Source: JAXMAZ01 sp046350115 (lineage in GTDB: Bacteria; Planctomycetota; Planctomycetia; Gemmatales; Gemmataceae). From it: DNA of 64,000 nucleotides. The notes under the pieces were generated by a model. The model saw only the letters and a program-made list of their open reading frames with translations, ran no database searches and was not told the origin of the DNA. How positions within the stretch are numbered: the first letter of the stretch is position 1; each line of letters opens with the position of its first letter. The DNA lies in contig JAXMAZ010000015.1 in NCBI GenBank assembly GCA_046350115.1, forward strand, positions 62,001-126,000, in the 5' to 3' direction. The position numbers and the translations under genes were made by a program. Shown here piece after piece: positions 48,307-57,350 of the stretch.

Positions 48307-48707
48307 GTGCGGACGTCCGCGAGTTGGCCCGGCGGTGGTTCGAGGGGGTGTGGAACGAGCGGAAGGCCGAGCTGATCGAGCAGATGCTGGACGAGGAGAG
48401 CCTGTGCGGCGGCGGGGACGGCCCGCTGCGGGGGCCGGCCGAGTTCCGGGAGCGGCAGTACGCCCCGTTCGTCACCGCCTTCCCGGACGTGCGGGTCACG
48501 GTGGACGGGGTGCTCGGGGACGGGGACGAGGTGGCCGTCCGGTGGTCGGCGGTCGGCACCCACACCGGCCCGGGGTTCGGCCTCACCCCGACCGGCCGCA
48601 CCGTCCGGTTCGCCGGCGTCTCCTGGCTGCGGACCCGGGACGGGAAGCTGAAGGAGGGCTGGCAGTGGTCGGACATCCCGACCGTCCTCGCCTCCCTGCG
48701 GTCGTAG
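48303..48707 (+). CDS. SnoaL-like ester cyclase family protein
   Basis: 134 residues of the NTF2-like SnoaL/ester-cyclase fold: LARRWFEGVWNERKAELIEQ, PLRGPAEFRERQYAPFVTAF, DVRVTVDGVLGDGDEVAVRW, GTHTGPGFGLTPTGRTVRFA and KLKEGWQWSD. Proteins of this type in bacteria are mostly uncharacterised. It is translationally coupled to the preceding gene. Confidence 0.8.
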   Translation: MSADVRELARRWFEGVWNERKAELIEQMLDEESLCGGGDGPLRGPAEFRERQYAPFVTAFPDVRVTVDGVLGDGDEVAVRWSAVGTHTGPGFGLTPTGRTVRFAGVSWLRTRDGKLKEGWQWSDIPTVLASLRS

Positions 48708-48710
48708 CCG

Positions 48711-49472
48711 TCAGGCCGGCGGAAGGAACTGCCTGGCCCACTCGGCGTCTTCGGCTGACAACGGCGGGTCCGGCTGGCCGCGGTACAAGTCGGCGGCGTA
48801 GTCACCGGCGTCGTACACCTGGTCCAGGACAGGCTTCAACGCGACTGTCGGCTCCAGATCACCCGGGCGGAGCGGGACCGGGATGACCGGCAGCGGCTCG
48901 TGCAAGCGGACCGGCCACACCCCGACTCGCGGGCGGTCCTGGCGGCGGCTGACGAGGACGCAGTAGTCGCAGTCCGGCGGACGGTCGAGGGGCATCCGCC
49001 GGCCGCCACGGAGCAGGTCGATCTCGACGAAGTTGGCCTCGCTCCGCAGCACCTTCCGACGCTTCGCCCGGTAGCGGGCGCCGTCGTCACCGCTCGACTT
49101 GTTCGACGGGCTGAGCAGCTCGACCACGGTGACCACGGTCCGGTCCTTGGAATCCCGGACGGTGAGCCACCGCCGGGTCCGCTGGACCCACCGCGGGAGG
49201 GTCGCGGTGACCGGAGCGGCTGTCACCGCGGCCCAGGCCGGTTGCCCCCGGGGAACGCGGACCGGCGAGCGGGAGACGGCCACGTCCGCGATGGCGAACG
49301 CCCCGTCCCCCTGTTCGTCGATGTACAGCGCCTCTTCGAGGTGGGCACGGTACTTCGGCCCCACCACCCGGTTGATCGCCCGGCGGAGTTCGACCAGGAA
49401 GTCCGTGTGGAACTCGCGCCACTGGCCGGGCTGCTCGAAGTACGGGTTCATCCCCGGGAACGGCGACGGCAT
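48711..49472 (-). CDS. DUF4058 family protein (copy 3)
   Basis: 253 residues starting MPSPFPGMNPYFEQPGQW. Shared blocks: RTVVTVVELLSPSNKSSGDD, NFVEIDLLRGGRRM, CDYCVLVSRRQDRP, PVRLHEPLPVIPVPL and VLDQVYDAGDYAADLY. It differs from the tandem copies at 26836 and 27654 and stands alone. Its 3' end is 4 bases from the SnoaL-like gene stop, tail to tail. Confidence 0.85.
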   Translation of the reverse strand: MPSPFPGMNPYFEQPGQWREFHTDFLVELRRAINRVVGPKYRAHLEEALYIDEQGDGAFAIADVAVSRSPVRVPRGQPAWAAVTAAPVTATLPRWVQRTRRWLTVRDSKDRTVVTVVELLSPSNKSSGDDGARYRAKRRKVLRSEANFVEIDLLRGGRRMPLDRPPDCDYCVLVSRRQDRPRVGVWPVRLHEPLPVIPVPLRPGDLEPTVALKPVLDQVYDAGDYAADLYRGQPDPPLSAEDAEWARQFLPPA

Positions 49473-49547
49473 CCGGCTGCCCTCCGCAAACGGCGACCGG
49501 GGGCCGAGCGGCCCCCGGTCCAGTGTACCACCGCCGCCGGTCGGCCG

Positions 49548-51053
49548 TCACACCCCCTTGGCCTGGTCCCGGACCTCCCCTTTGGGCAGGTTCGGGGTGG
49601 CGGTCAGGACGGCCATCATGTTCTTCTTGTACGCCTCCACCCCCGGCTGGCCGTAGGGGTTGATCCCGGCCAACCGCCCCTCCACTACCGTCGCCAGCAT
49701 GAGCATCTGGAGCAGTTGGCCGACCGTGTGTTCGGTCAGCACCGGCAGGACGATGTCGGCCGTCGGCCGGGCCGACTCCAGGTACGCCTGGTTGGTCCCC
49801 TGGAAGGCCGCGTCCAGCAGGTCCGGGTAGCCCTTGCGGCTGATCCGGTTCAGGTCGTCCTCGTTCCGGTCGGCCATCCCGACCAGGACGGCCGGGTGCT
49901 TCGGGCTGCGGACGTACAGGTTGTTGATCACCTTGTCCCGGGTGCCGTCCTGGTGCTGCTGGCCGCGGCTGTGCAGGTCGCGGGTGTACACGCTGGTGAT
50001 CGGGGTCGCCCCCTTGCCCGCCTTGCCCAGGCTCTCGCTCAAGAGCTGGTCGTACCAGAACCCGACCGACTCCAGCTTCTTGCTCCAGACGGCCATCACC
50101 CGGATGTTCTTCTTCAGCTCGACGTTCATCAGGTGGTTGACGGCGGCGAACTGGAGGACCGGGTTCCTGTCCACCGGCTCCTCCAGGAACCGCTTGGTCA
50201 TGGCCGCCGCCCCGAGGAGCAGCGCCCGGACGTCCAGCCCCATGACCGCCGCCGGCAGCAGGCCGACCGGGGTGAATACGCTGTACCGCCCGCCGATGTC
50301 GTCCGGGATGGTGAGGATGTCGTCGTCGGTGAACCCCTCGGCCTTGGCCAGGTTCCGCAGCTTGCCGGTCGGCCCGGTGATCGGCACGCACAGCGCCTTG
50401 AGGAACTCGGACTTGGCCCCGTAGTACTTGGTCTGCTCGGCCCGGACGGCCCGGTACGCGGCCGCCGTCTCCAGGGTGCCGCCGGACTTGCTGATGACCG
50501 TCAGCCCCCACCGCTCCTCGGGGATGTCCGGGTCGACGCATGTGTTTTCGAGCAATTCAAGCAGGTCTTGCAGGCTGTCGTTGTCGAGGTTGTTCCCCTC
50601 GAAGTAGATGCGGGGCCGGCCCATCCGCATCTTGGCCGGCAGCTCGTTGTGGTGGGTGTGGCAGAGGGCGTCGAACAGCGCCTTGGCCCCGAGGTAGCTG
50701 CCGCCGATGCCCAGCACCACCACCCGGTCGCAGTTGTCCCGCAGCCGCTGGGCCAGCCGCTGGATCTTGCCCAGCTCGCTCCCCTCGCCCCGCTTGCGGA
50801 ACCCGTCGAGCAGCTTCTGCGGCAGGTCGATGAACCCGGGCTGGAGCGGAAGCTCCTTGGCCGGCGGGTTGACCAGTTCCCGGTCGGCCGCCACCTTGCC
50901 GCGGACGGCGTTCAGGAGCGGCTTGAGCGGCTCCAGCCGGTCCGGGCTGAGGAAGTTCTCGGTCTGCAGCTCGGCCAGCGGGGTCCACGGCTCGGCCGGG
51001 GGGGAGAGCAGCCGCTTGAAGTCGTACTCGATCGACTCGTCGGGCAGTTGCAT
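49548..51053 (-). CDS. pgi: Glucose-6-phosphate isomerase
   Basis: 501 residues. PGI features: VVVLGIGGSYLGAKALFDAL, WGLTVISKSGGTLETAAAYR, DDIGGRYSVFTPVGLLPAAV, NPYGQPGVEAYKKNMMAVL near the C-terminus. It interconverts glucose-6-phosphate and fructose-6-phosphate. It is divergent from a phosphoglycerate mutase gene (start-to-start gap 149 bases), so the two may share a regulatory region. Confidence 0.93.
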   Translation of the reverse strand: MQLPDESIEYDFKRLLSPPAEPWTPLAELQTENFLSPDRLEPLKPLLNAVRGKVAADRELVNPPAKELPLQPGFIDLPQKLLDGFRKRGEGSELGKIQRLAQRLRDNCDRVVVLGIGGSYLGAKALFDALCHTHHNELPAKMRMGRPRIYFEGNNLDNDSLQDLLELLENTCVDPDIPEERWGLTVISKSGGTLETAAAYRAVRAEQTKYYGAKSEFLKALCVPITGPTGKLRNLAKAEGFTDDDILTIPDDIGGRYSVFTPVGLLPAAVMGLDVRALLLGAAAMTKRFLEEPVDRNPVLQFAAVNHLMNVELKKNIRVMAVWSKKLESVGFWYDQLLSESLGKAGKGATPITSVYTRDLHSRGQQHQDGTRDKVINNLYVRSPKHPAVLVGMADRNEDDLNRISRKGYPDLLDAAFQGTNQAYLESARPTADIVLPVLTEHTVGQLLQMLMLATVVEGRLAGINPYGQPGVEAYKKNMMAVLTATPNLPKGEVRDQAKGV

Positions 51054-51202
51054 CGGCGGAGTCCCCGGCCCTTGGCGTCTGGTCTCTGGCCCCCCGTATC
51101 CTGCCCGGGCGAAGCCGAGACAAAGGACGGAGGACCAACGACTAAGGACGATCTTGCCAGCTACTGTACGTCACACAGCGGCCGGCGTAAACTTCCCCGA
51201 CC

Positions 51203-52408
51203 ATGAACACCCACGAATTGATCCACGAGCTGCGCGAACCGTCCGACACCAAGATCGTGCTGCTGGTGGCCGACGGCCTCGGCGGGCTGCCGATCCAGAA
51301 GGGCGGCCGGACCGAGCTGGAGACCGCCCGCACCCCGAACCTGGACGCCCTGGCGGCGGACGGCGTCTGCGGGCTGAGCCTCCCGGTGCTGCCCGGCATC
51401 ACCCCCGGCAGCGGCCCCGGCCACCTCGGGCTGTTCGGGTACGACCCGCTCCAGTACCGGATCGGCCGGGGCATCCTGGAAGCCCTCGGCATCAACTTCC
51501 CGGTCGGGGCCAGGGACGTGGCCATCCGGGGCAACTTCTGCACCCTCGGGCCGGACGGCACCATCACCGACCGCCGGGCCGGCCGGCCGACCACGGAGCG
51601 GTGCGTCGAGGTGGTGAACAAGCTGCGGACGATCACCGTGCCGGGGGTGGAGGTGTTCGTCGAGCCGGTCAAGGAACACCGGTTCGTGGTGGTGTTCCGG
51701 GGCGACGGGCTGGGCGGGGCGGTGAACGACACCGACCCGCAGCAGGTCGGGGTGAAGCCGCTGGCGGCGGCCGGCAAAGACCCGGCGGCGGCCCGGACGG
51801 CGGCGGTGGCCAACGAGTTCATCGCCAAGGCGACCGAGGTGCTCAAGGGCGAAGCCCCGACCAACGGGCTGACCCTGCGGGGGTTCGCCACCTACCCGGC
51901 CATCGAGACGTTCAAGAACTTGTACGGGCTGAAGGCGGCGGCCATCGCCGTCTACCCGATGTACAAGGGGCTGGCCCGGCTGGTCGGCATGGACATCCTG
52001 GACGCCGGCCAGACGCTTAACGACCAGGTGGCGTGCCTGAAGCGGGTGTGGAACGACTACGACTTCTTCTTCCTGCATTTCAAGTACACGGACAGCACCG
52101 GGGAGGACGGCAACTTCCCGGCCAAGGTGCAGATGACCGAGAAGTTCGACGCGATCATCCCCGAGGTACGGTCGCTCAACCCGGACGTGCTGATCGTCAC
52201 CGGCGACCACAGCACTCCGAGCCGGCTGAAGTCCCACTCCTGGCACCCGGTGCCGACGATCCTGGCGGCGGACACCTGCCGGCCGGACGACGTGACAGAG
52301 TTCGGCGAGCGGCACTGCCTGCGGGGCGGGCTGGGCCAGTTCGAGGCCAAGCACCTGATGCTGCTGGCCATGGCCCACGCCGGCCGGCTGGGCAAGTACG
52401 GGGCGTAG
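51203..52408 (+). CDS. apgM: 2,3-bisphosphoglycerate-independent phosphoglycerate mutase, archaeal type
   Basis: 401 residues, in the range of aPGAM and shorter than bacterial GpmI (~510). Alkaline-phosphatase-superfamily metal motifs: VLLVADGLGGLPIQ near the N-terminus, PGITPGSGPGHLGLFGYDP, then KYTDSTGEDGNFPAK and IVTGDHSTPSRLKSHSWHP. It converts 3- to 2-phosphoglycerate. The nearby glucokinase and pgi give three glycolytic genes within 6 kb, in mixed orientation. Confidence 0.9.
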   Translation: MNTHELIHELREPSDTKIVLLVADGLGGLPIQKGGRTELETARTPNLDALAADGVCGLSLPVLPGITPGSGPGHLGLFGYDPLQYRIGRGILEALGINFPVGARDVAIRGNFCTLGPDGTITDRRAGRPTTERCVEVVNKLRTITVPGVEVFVEPVKEHRFVVVFRGDGLGGAVNDTDPQQVGVKPLAAAGKDPAAARTAAVANEFIAKATEVLKGEAPTNGLTLRGFATYPAIETFKNLYGLKAAAIAVYPMYKGLARLVGMDILDAGQTLNDQVACLKRVWNDYDFFFLHFKYTDSTGEDGNFPAKVQMTEKFDAIIPEVRSLNPDVLIVTGDHSTPSRLKSHSWHPVPTILAADTCRPDDVTEFGERHCLRGGLGQFEAKHLMLLAMAHAGRLGKYGA

Positions 52409-52423
52409 GCCGGGCCGGAAGGC

Positions 52424-52585
52424 CGTGTCTCCGGTTTGGGGTTTGGTCCCCTCCCCTTGTGGGGGAGGGCTAGGGGTGGGGGGGCGGGAGCGCGTGCCAG
52501 GTCGGAGACTCTGGACCGGGCGGGAGCGCTGCCCCCCCCACCCTACCCCTCCCCCACAAGGGGGAGGGGACCAATCGGAGACACT
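52424..52585. repeat. Family K large inverted repeat
   Basis: Core arms 52444-52485 and 52531-52573 (TGGTCCCCTCCCC...GGGTGGGGGGGC with its complement), nearly perfect over 42 bp, and flanking outer complements GTGTCTCCG (52424) and CGGAGACAC (52577-52585). It starts 15 bases after the mutase stop. Confidence 0.85.
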
Positions 52586-52693
52586 CCCGGCCGGCAGTTC
52601 CCCCTTGACAGGCCGGCGGGCGACGGTATCGTCCGCCGGTTTTGCACGCCCGGGGCGGGGGTTCCCGGGGCGACCTCACGGAAGGGGGACCGT

Positions 52694-53071
52694 ATGCGCC
52701 GCCTGCTCGCGGCCGGGGCACTGGCCGTCGTCGGGCTGCTCGGCACCACCGGCACCGCCGCCGCCCAGGGGCTGAGCTACCAGCCGATCGACACCAACAA
52801 GCTGGTCGTCCAGCCGACCGACACGGCCACCAACATCTTCAGCGGCACCACCAAGTACATCAGCCGGGTGGTGGCCGGGACGATCGAGAACAACGCCGTC
52901 GTCCGGACGATCAACACCTTGCTCGGCCGCACCCCGGACCCGAAGCAGACCACCCAGCCGGGGGCCAGCCCGCTGCCGCTGCCGGGGTCGTACCCGTCCA
53001 CCGGGTACAAGAACTCGTTCACCCCGCAGATGCCGACGTACCAGACGTTCGGCCGCAGCCTCGGGGGCTGA
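52694..53071 (+). CDS. Small exported hypothetical protein
   Basis: 125 residues. Signal peptide (MRRLLAAGALAVVGLLGTTGTAAAQ), then a Thr/Pro-rich mature part: LVVQPTDTATNIFSGTTKYI, VVAGTIENNAVVRTINTLLG and PLPLPGSYPSTGYKNS. A good ribosome binding site (GAAGGGGGA) supports the ATG. No family recognised; short exported proteins of this kind are frequent in the group. It ends at a strong terminator. Confidence 0.7.
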   Translation: MRRLLAAGALAVVGLLGTTGTAAAQGLSYQPIDTNKLVVQPTDTATNIFSGTTKYISRVVAGTIENNAVVRTINTLLGRTPDPKQTTQPGASPLPLPGSYPSTGYKNSFTPQMPTYQTFGRSLGG

Positions 53072-53094
53072 CCTCGCCGGGACGGCCCGTGGCA

Positions 53095-53130
53095 ACGGAC
53101 CCCGCCGGCCGGCGGGGTCCGTCGTTTTTC
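53095..53130 (+). terminator. Rho-independent terminator, 28-bp perfect palindrome
   Basis: ACGGACCCCGCCGG/CCGGCGGGGTCCGT (53095-53122), followed by CGTCGTTTTT. It lies 24 bases after the preceding stop and, with the T-run, is a classical intrinsic terminator. Confidence 0.8.
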
Positions 53131-53193
53131 CGGAACCGGCCGGCCGGCCTGGGGTCTAACGGGTAGCCGCCCGTGCGTCCCTGAGGGTCCGCC

Positions 53194-53781
53194 GTGCCCC
53201 GCCCGCTCGCCGCCGCTGCCCTGGTGCTCGGGCTGGCGGTGTTCGCCTCCGCCGACGACCCGAAGGCCGACAAGAAGCCGGGCAAGCCGCCCGACTGGGC
53301 CGGGTACGTGCCGTTCGGCGACCCGGTCGTGGTGACGGTCAAGGAGGCGGGGGACGAGACGCTGTCCGTCACCGTGCAGGGGCCGGCGGCGGTCCGCCTG
53401 TCCGGCTACGGCCGGCGGCCGCGGGTGAGCGTCAAGGAGGGGAAGAAGGAGACAGTCGAGCTGACCTTCCACCCGGACGGGGTGGTGCGGTGGGCCAAGC
53501 TGCCGCCCAAGTGGGACGACAAGGGGAAGCGGCAGACGTACAAGCCGAAGGAGGCCGAGGCGCTGCGGCAGCCGCGGTGGGCGTTCGGGTACGCGGCCGA
53601 CCGGTCCGACCTGGCCGCCGGCCAGCCGGTCGAGATCACCCTGCTGCGGCCCAAGACCGTGCCGGCGGAGAAGCTGACGCCCGAGGACCTGCGGATCAAG
53701 CAGGTCGTGATTCTGGTGGATCCGCCGCCGCCGGGCGAGAAGAAGAAGGACGAGACGAAGGAAAAGAAGGACAAGAAGTGA
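53194..53781 (+). CDS. Exported hypothetical protein with Lys-rich tail
   Basis: 195 residues from GTG. Signal peptide (RPLAAAALVLGLAVFASA), a Lys/Asp-rich linker, a beta-rich core (PVVVTVKEAGDETLSVTVQG, KETVELTFHPDGVVRWA, QPVEITLLRPKTV) and a highly charged C-terminal tail (GEKKKDETKEKKDKK). No family recognised. It ends 15 bases from the convergent DUF6807 gene. Confidence 0.68.
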   Translation: MPRPLAAAALVLGLAVFASADDPKADKKPGKPPDWAGYVPFGDPVVVTVKEAGDETLSVTVQGPAAVRLSGYGRRPRVSVKEGKKETVELTFHPDGVVRWAKLPPKWDDKGKRQTYKPKEAEALRQPRWAFGYAADRSDLAAGQPVEITLLRPKTVPAEKLTPEDLRIKQVVILVDPPPPGEKKKDETKEKKDKK

Positions 53782-53796
53782 GCGGCGGTTAGCCGC

Positions 53797-54828
53797 TCAC
53801 TTCCCCGCCGCGAACGCGGCGAACGCCTCGGCCACCTTCCCGCTCGCCGCGTCCCCGGTGTGGGCGTACACCCCGTACCGCAGCCGCAGCGTCTGCCCCT
53901 TGGCCAGCGTCACCAGCTCCGTGTTCCCCTTCTGCGACGGGAACCCGGACTTGGCCCGGCCGAACGGGTTGGCGGCCATCAGCCCGTAGGCCCGGGTGTG
54001 CCAGCTCGCCCGCGGCCGGTTCGCCGGGTCGTCGAAGACGGCCAGTCCGACCGGCTTGCCGTCTACGGTGCCGCTGTAGTCGTTCCAGTCAGCCGGCCGG
54101 CCCCACACCGGCAGGTTGTCCTTGGCCGGCGACTTGGCGGCCGTCCCGTCGCTGCTGGTGATCGTCCCGCCGCCCTTGGCCGTCAGCCGCATCGCGTCGT
54201 GGACCCGTACCCCCATCGACCCCTCCTTGGTGTCGCCGAACGTGACCGGCCCCTGGGACGCGGTCAGGGTGACGTCCACCACGATCAGCACCCCGGCCGG
54301 GAGGGCGGACACGGTGATCGTGCGGTCCTCGTCCAGCAGCTTCAGCCCGTCGGCCGTCCGCCACTCGTTGCGGGTGGGGACGGTCAGCCGGGACGGGCCG
54401 GCCGGTTTCGGGTCGCCGACCTGGACGCAGACGATCCGCCCGTGCCCGGCCGCCTCGCTCCAAAAGTCCACGCCGCCGGCCCGCCGGTCGGCGGACTTGC
54501 TGGCCAGCTTCACCCACCCCGGCTCTACGTCCCCGTGGCAGAACCAGACCGACTTCTGGTGGAAGTGGTCGGTCGTCTCCCCTGGGGTGCCGCGGGCCAT
54601 CGGCCAGCCGCGGGTGACGCCCGGCCCGCCCGGCGGGGTCAGCGGGTAGAAGAACGGCTTGGCCAGCGGCTTCTCCCCGTCCCCCTTCTCGACACGGACC
54701 GTGCCGGCGTACACGTACCGCGTCACCAGCTCGTCGCCTAGGCGGAACTCGACAGCCGTGTCGGTCTTGGTGGCGGTCAGGGCCGGCGGGGCGGCGGCGG
54801 CCAGCCCGGCGAAGAGGAGCGGGAACAT
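53797..54828 (-). CDS. DUF6807 (PmoA) family protein
   Basis: 343 residues with a short signal peptide (MFPLLFAGLAAAAPPA). Family blocks: YVYAGTVRVEKGDGEKPLAK, PFFYPLTPPGGPGVTRGWPM, DHFHQKSVWFCHGDVEPGWV, ALPAGVLIVVDVTLTASQG, EGSMGVRVHDAMR, and WNDYSGTVDGKPVGLAVFDD. PmoA-like proteins occur near carbohydrate-catabolism genes, but here the neighbours are unrelated. A longer in-frame ORF opposes argJ and is not coding. Confidence 0.85.
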   Translation of the reverse strand: MFPLLFAGLAAAAPPALTATKTDTAVEFRLGDELVTRYVYAGTVRVEKGDGEKPLAKPFFYPLTPPGGPGVTRGWPMARGTPGETTDHFHQKSVWFCHGDVEPGWVKLASKSADRRAGGVDFWSEAAGHGRIVCVQVGDPKPAGPSRLTVPTRNEWRTADGLKLLDEDRTITVSALPAGVLIVVDVTLTASQGPVTFGDTKEGSMGVRVHDAMRLTAKGGGTITSSDGTAAKSPAKDNLPVWGRPADWNDYSGTVDGKPVGLAVFDDPANRPRASWHTRAYGLMAANPFGRAKSGFPSQKGNTELVTLAKGQTLRLRYGVYAHTGDAASGKVAEAFAAFAAGK

Positions 54829-54921
54829 GAGCGGGTCCGGGAGGGGTGGGAGGGCCGGCGACATGGTAAGCCGGTCCGTCGGGCGGGGCAAACGAAACCC
54901 GGCGGGAAGTGCCGCCCGTCT

Positions 54922-54956
54922 CGCTCCCCCTCCCCGCAGCGGAGAGGGGGAGAGAA
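54922..54956. repeat. Family K short palindrome
   Basis: CTCCCCCTCCCC-GCAGC-GGAGAGGGGGAG with flanking GTCTC.../...GAGAAGAC. It lies in the 237-base gap between the divergent starts of DUF6807 and argJ; otherwise that gap shows no clear promoter. Confidence 0.6.
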
Positions 54957-55065
54957 GACACGATCCGGATCGCGCTCCCTTCGCTGTTGCTACACTGTAC
55001 CCGGCCGGTGGACCCGTCGGACCGGCCGGCGGGCGGGCCGGCAGCCTTTCGCCGTCGCCACACGC

Positions 55066-56250
55066 ATGACCGACTCCTGGCACCTGGCCCGCGGGTTCCG
55101 CTACGCCGGCGTCGTCACCGGCCTCCGGTCTGAGCCGGACCGCCGGGACGTGGCCGTCATCCTCAGCGACACCGACGCCGCCGCGGCCGGGGTGTTCACC
55201 CAGAACCGGGTGTGCGCCGCCCCGGTCCAGGTGAGCCGCAAACGGCTGCCGGCCGCCCACGTCCGGGCGGTGGTCGTCTGCTCCGGGAACGCGAACGCCT
55301 GCACCGGCGACCAGGGCGTTCGCGATGCCGAGCGGATGGCCGAGCTGGTGGCGAGGGACATCGGCTGCTCCCCGGAGCAGGTGTTGGTGGCGAGCACCGG
55401 CGTCATCGGCCGGCCGCTGCCGATGCCGATTCTGGAAGCCGGCATCCCGAAGGCGGTCGCGGCGGCGAAGCCGGGGGCCGAGGCGCTGTCCGACGCCGCT
55501 CATGCCATCCTGACCACCGACACCCGGATCAAGGTGAGTACCCGCCGGGTGGGTGAACACACCGTCACCGGGTTCGCCAAGGGGGCGGCGATGATCGGCC
55601 CGAACATGGCCACCATGCTCGGGTTCGTCATGACCGACGCCCCGCTCGACCCGGCCGCCGCCCAGGCGATCCTCCGGCCGGCCGTCGAGTCCACCTTCAA
55701 CTGCATCTCGGTGGAAGGGCACACCAGCACCAACGACACCGTGTTCCTGCTGGCCAACGGGTCGGCCGGCCCGTTCCCGGACGAGGCCGGGCTGACCGCC
55801 CTGGCGGGGGCCGTCCAGCAGGTGTGTGCCGACCTGGCCCGGCAGATCGCGGCCGACGCCGAGGGGGCCAAGCACCTCGTCACCCTGCACGTCCAGGGGT
55901 GCCGGTCGGACGCCGAGGCCCGGCAGATCGCCAAGACGGTCGCCGACAGCGCCCTGGTGAAGACGGCCGTGTTCGGGGCGGACCCGAACTGGGGCCGGGT
56001 GGTGTCCGCCGCCGGGTACAGCGGGGTGGCGTTCGAGGAGCGCGACCTGTCGCTGTGGATGGGCGACACGCTGCTGTACGAAGCGGGCCGGCCGCTGCCG
56101 TTCGACGCGGCGGCCGCATCCGCCTACCTGCGGCAGAACCGGGAGGTGACGTTCACCCTGCGGTTCACCCTCGGGACCGGCCGTTGCACCTTCTACACCT
56201 GCGACCTGACCGATGAGTACGTCCGGCTGAACGCCGACTACACCACCTGA
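55066..56250 (+). CDS. argJ: Bifunctional ornithine acetyltransferase / N-acetylglutamate synthase
   Basis: 394 residues. Self-cleavage site with nucleophile Thr183 in GPNMATMLGFVMTD, preceded by GFAKGAAMI. Other family markers: RGFRYAGVVTGLRSEPDRRD, VFTQNRVCAAPVQVSRKR, SGNANACTGDQG and the C-terminal ADPNWGRVVSAAGYSGV. It moves the acetyl group from N-acetylornithine to glutamate in arginine synthesis. No other arg gene is in the window. Confidence 0.95.
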   Translation: MTDSWHLARGFRYAGVVTGLRSEPDRRDVAVILSDTDAAAAGVFTQNRVCAAPVQVSRKRLPAAHVRAVVVCSGNANACTGDQGVRDAERMAELVARDIGCSPEQVLVASTGVIGRPLPMPILEAGIPKAVAAAKPGAEALSDAAHAILTTDTRIKVSTRRVGEHTVTGFAKGAAMIGPNMATMLGFVMTDAPLDPAAAQAILRPAVESTFNCISVEGHTSTNDTVFLLANGSAGPFPDEAGLTALAGAVQQVCADLARQIAADAEGAKHLVTLHVQGCRSDAEARQIAKTVADSALVKTAVFGADPNWGRVVSAAGYSGVAFEERDLSLWMGDTLLYEAGRPLPFDAAAASAYLRQNREVTFTLRFTLGTGRCTFYTCDLTDEYVRLNADYTT

Positions 56251-56300
56251 CCGGGCCGGCCGCCTTCGCCCCGCAACGACTGTCGTGCCTCACCCCCGAC

Positions 56301-56445
56301 CGCCCCGGGGGAGGGCGAGGCTCCTGCCGAGCCGCCTGCCTGCGGCAACGGGCGGAAGTCACAGCTTCGGCTGCCACCGGAACAGGACACGGCGCTTGCC
56401 CACGCGCTCCCCGGCTCGGCAGGAGCCTCGCCCTCCCCCGGGGCG
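56301..56445. repeat. Family B inverted repeat, 33-bp perfect arms
   Basis: Arms 56301-56333 and 56413-56445 are exact complements. It occupies the gap between convergent genes argJ (+) and DUF1810 (-). The centre shares a block with the copy at 44518-44656. Confidence 0.92.
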
Positions 56446-56483
56446 ATCCTCGAGACGGCGCGTAGTTTCGGGCAGACGAAGCG

Positions 56484-56933
56484 CTATCGCGCCTCTGGCG
56501 AGCGGCCCAACAGCCGTAACGTCTGCCCGTCCGGTTCGCCCTCGAAGTACTTCTCCAGCAGCCGGTGGAATACCGACCCCGAGGGCGACACCAGCGAAAA
56601 TAGGGTGGCACACGACCGCAGCTTCAGGTCGTCCGGGCTGCCGAACACTTGCAGGGCCGACCGCCCCTTGACCGCCACGGCCGCTTCGGCGATCTCGACC
56701 AACCGCGGCCCGAGGACCGGGTGCCGCAGGTAGGCCTCGGCTTCGGCCAGCCCGGAGAGCGCATACCGACGGGCCATCGAACTGTAGCCCAGGCCGGCGA
56801 GTTGCGGGAAGACGTACCACATCCAGTGCGACCGCTTCCGCCCGCCGCGGACCTCGGCCAGCGCCGGCTCGTAGTCGCCGGCCTGAGCCTGGACGAACCG
56901 GTCCAGGTCGAACGGGTCGTTCGGGTCAGCCAT
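56484..56933 (-). CDS. DUF1810 family protein
   Basis: 149 residues: DPFDLDRFVQAQAGDYEPAL, EVRGGRKRSHWMWYVFPQLA, LGYSSMARRYALSGLAEAEA, YLRHPVLGPRLVEIAEA and SPDDLKLRSCATLF match DUF1810 over the expected length (~140). An alpha-helical family of unknown function. It lies 15 bases behind the next minus-strand gene (56949), so the two are probably one transcript. Confidence 0.88.
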   Translation of the reverse strand: MADPNDPFDLDRFVQAQAGDYEPALAEVRGGRKRSHWMWYVFPQLAGLGYSSMARRYALSGLAEAEAYLRHPVLGPRLVEIAEAAVAVKGRSALQVFGSPDDLKLRSCATLFSLVSPSGSVFHRLLEKYFEGEPDGQTLRLLGRSPEAR

Positions 56934-56948
56934 CCCATCCCCTCCGGG

Positions 56949-57350
56949 TCACGCCGGGCCGTGCTTCCGGGCGGCCATCTCATACGCCTCCGTCAGCAAC
57001 GGCTGGATCTCTCGAAATGTCTCGGCGGACGGGTTGAGCACGCACACCCAGTACATCTTCCCGTACACCGGGTGCGGCATGAGCCGGTCCAGGGCGGTGT
57101 AGTCGGGGTCCGCTCCGCCGGCCGGGAACAGCGACTGAAAGGTCTTCTTGCCGACGCCGACGTTCAGCCGGAACACGCCCGGCCGGTCGAGGTTCGACAC
57201 CTTGTCGTACTCGTCGTCGGCAGTGACGATGGTGGCGAACGGGATCTTCTGCTCCGGGCCGGCGAAGAAGAAGGTGCTGCCGGACGCGGTCGCGGTCGTG
57301 ACGCCGGCGAACGTGTCCGTGATGAACCGGCCGATCGTCGCTTCGTCCAT
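56949..57350 (-). CDS. DUF6194 family protein
   Basis: 133 residues from ATG 57350 (MDEATIGRFITDTFAG). Segments FFFAGPEQKIPFATIVTADD, EYDKVSNLDRPGVFRLNVGV, FQSLFPAGG, MPHPVYGKMYWVCVLNP and AETFREIQPLL match the DUF6194/MmcQ-like layout for nucleic-acid or small-molecule binding. An in-frame ORF extends 48 codons upstream but has no conserved residues. Probably cotranscribed with DUF1810. Confidence 0.8.
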   Translation of the reverse strand: MDEATIGRFITDTFAGVTTATASGSTFFFAGPEQKIPFATIVTADDEYDKVSNLDRPGVFRLNVGVGKKTFQSLFPAGGADPDYTALDRLMPHPVYGKMYWVCVLNPSAETFREIQPLLTEAYEMAARKHGPA

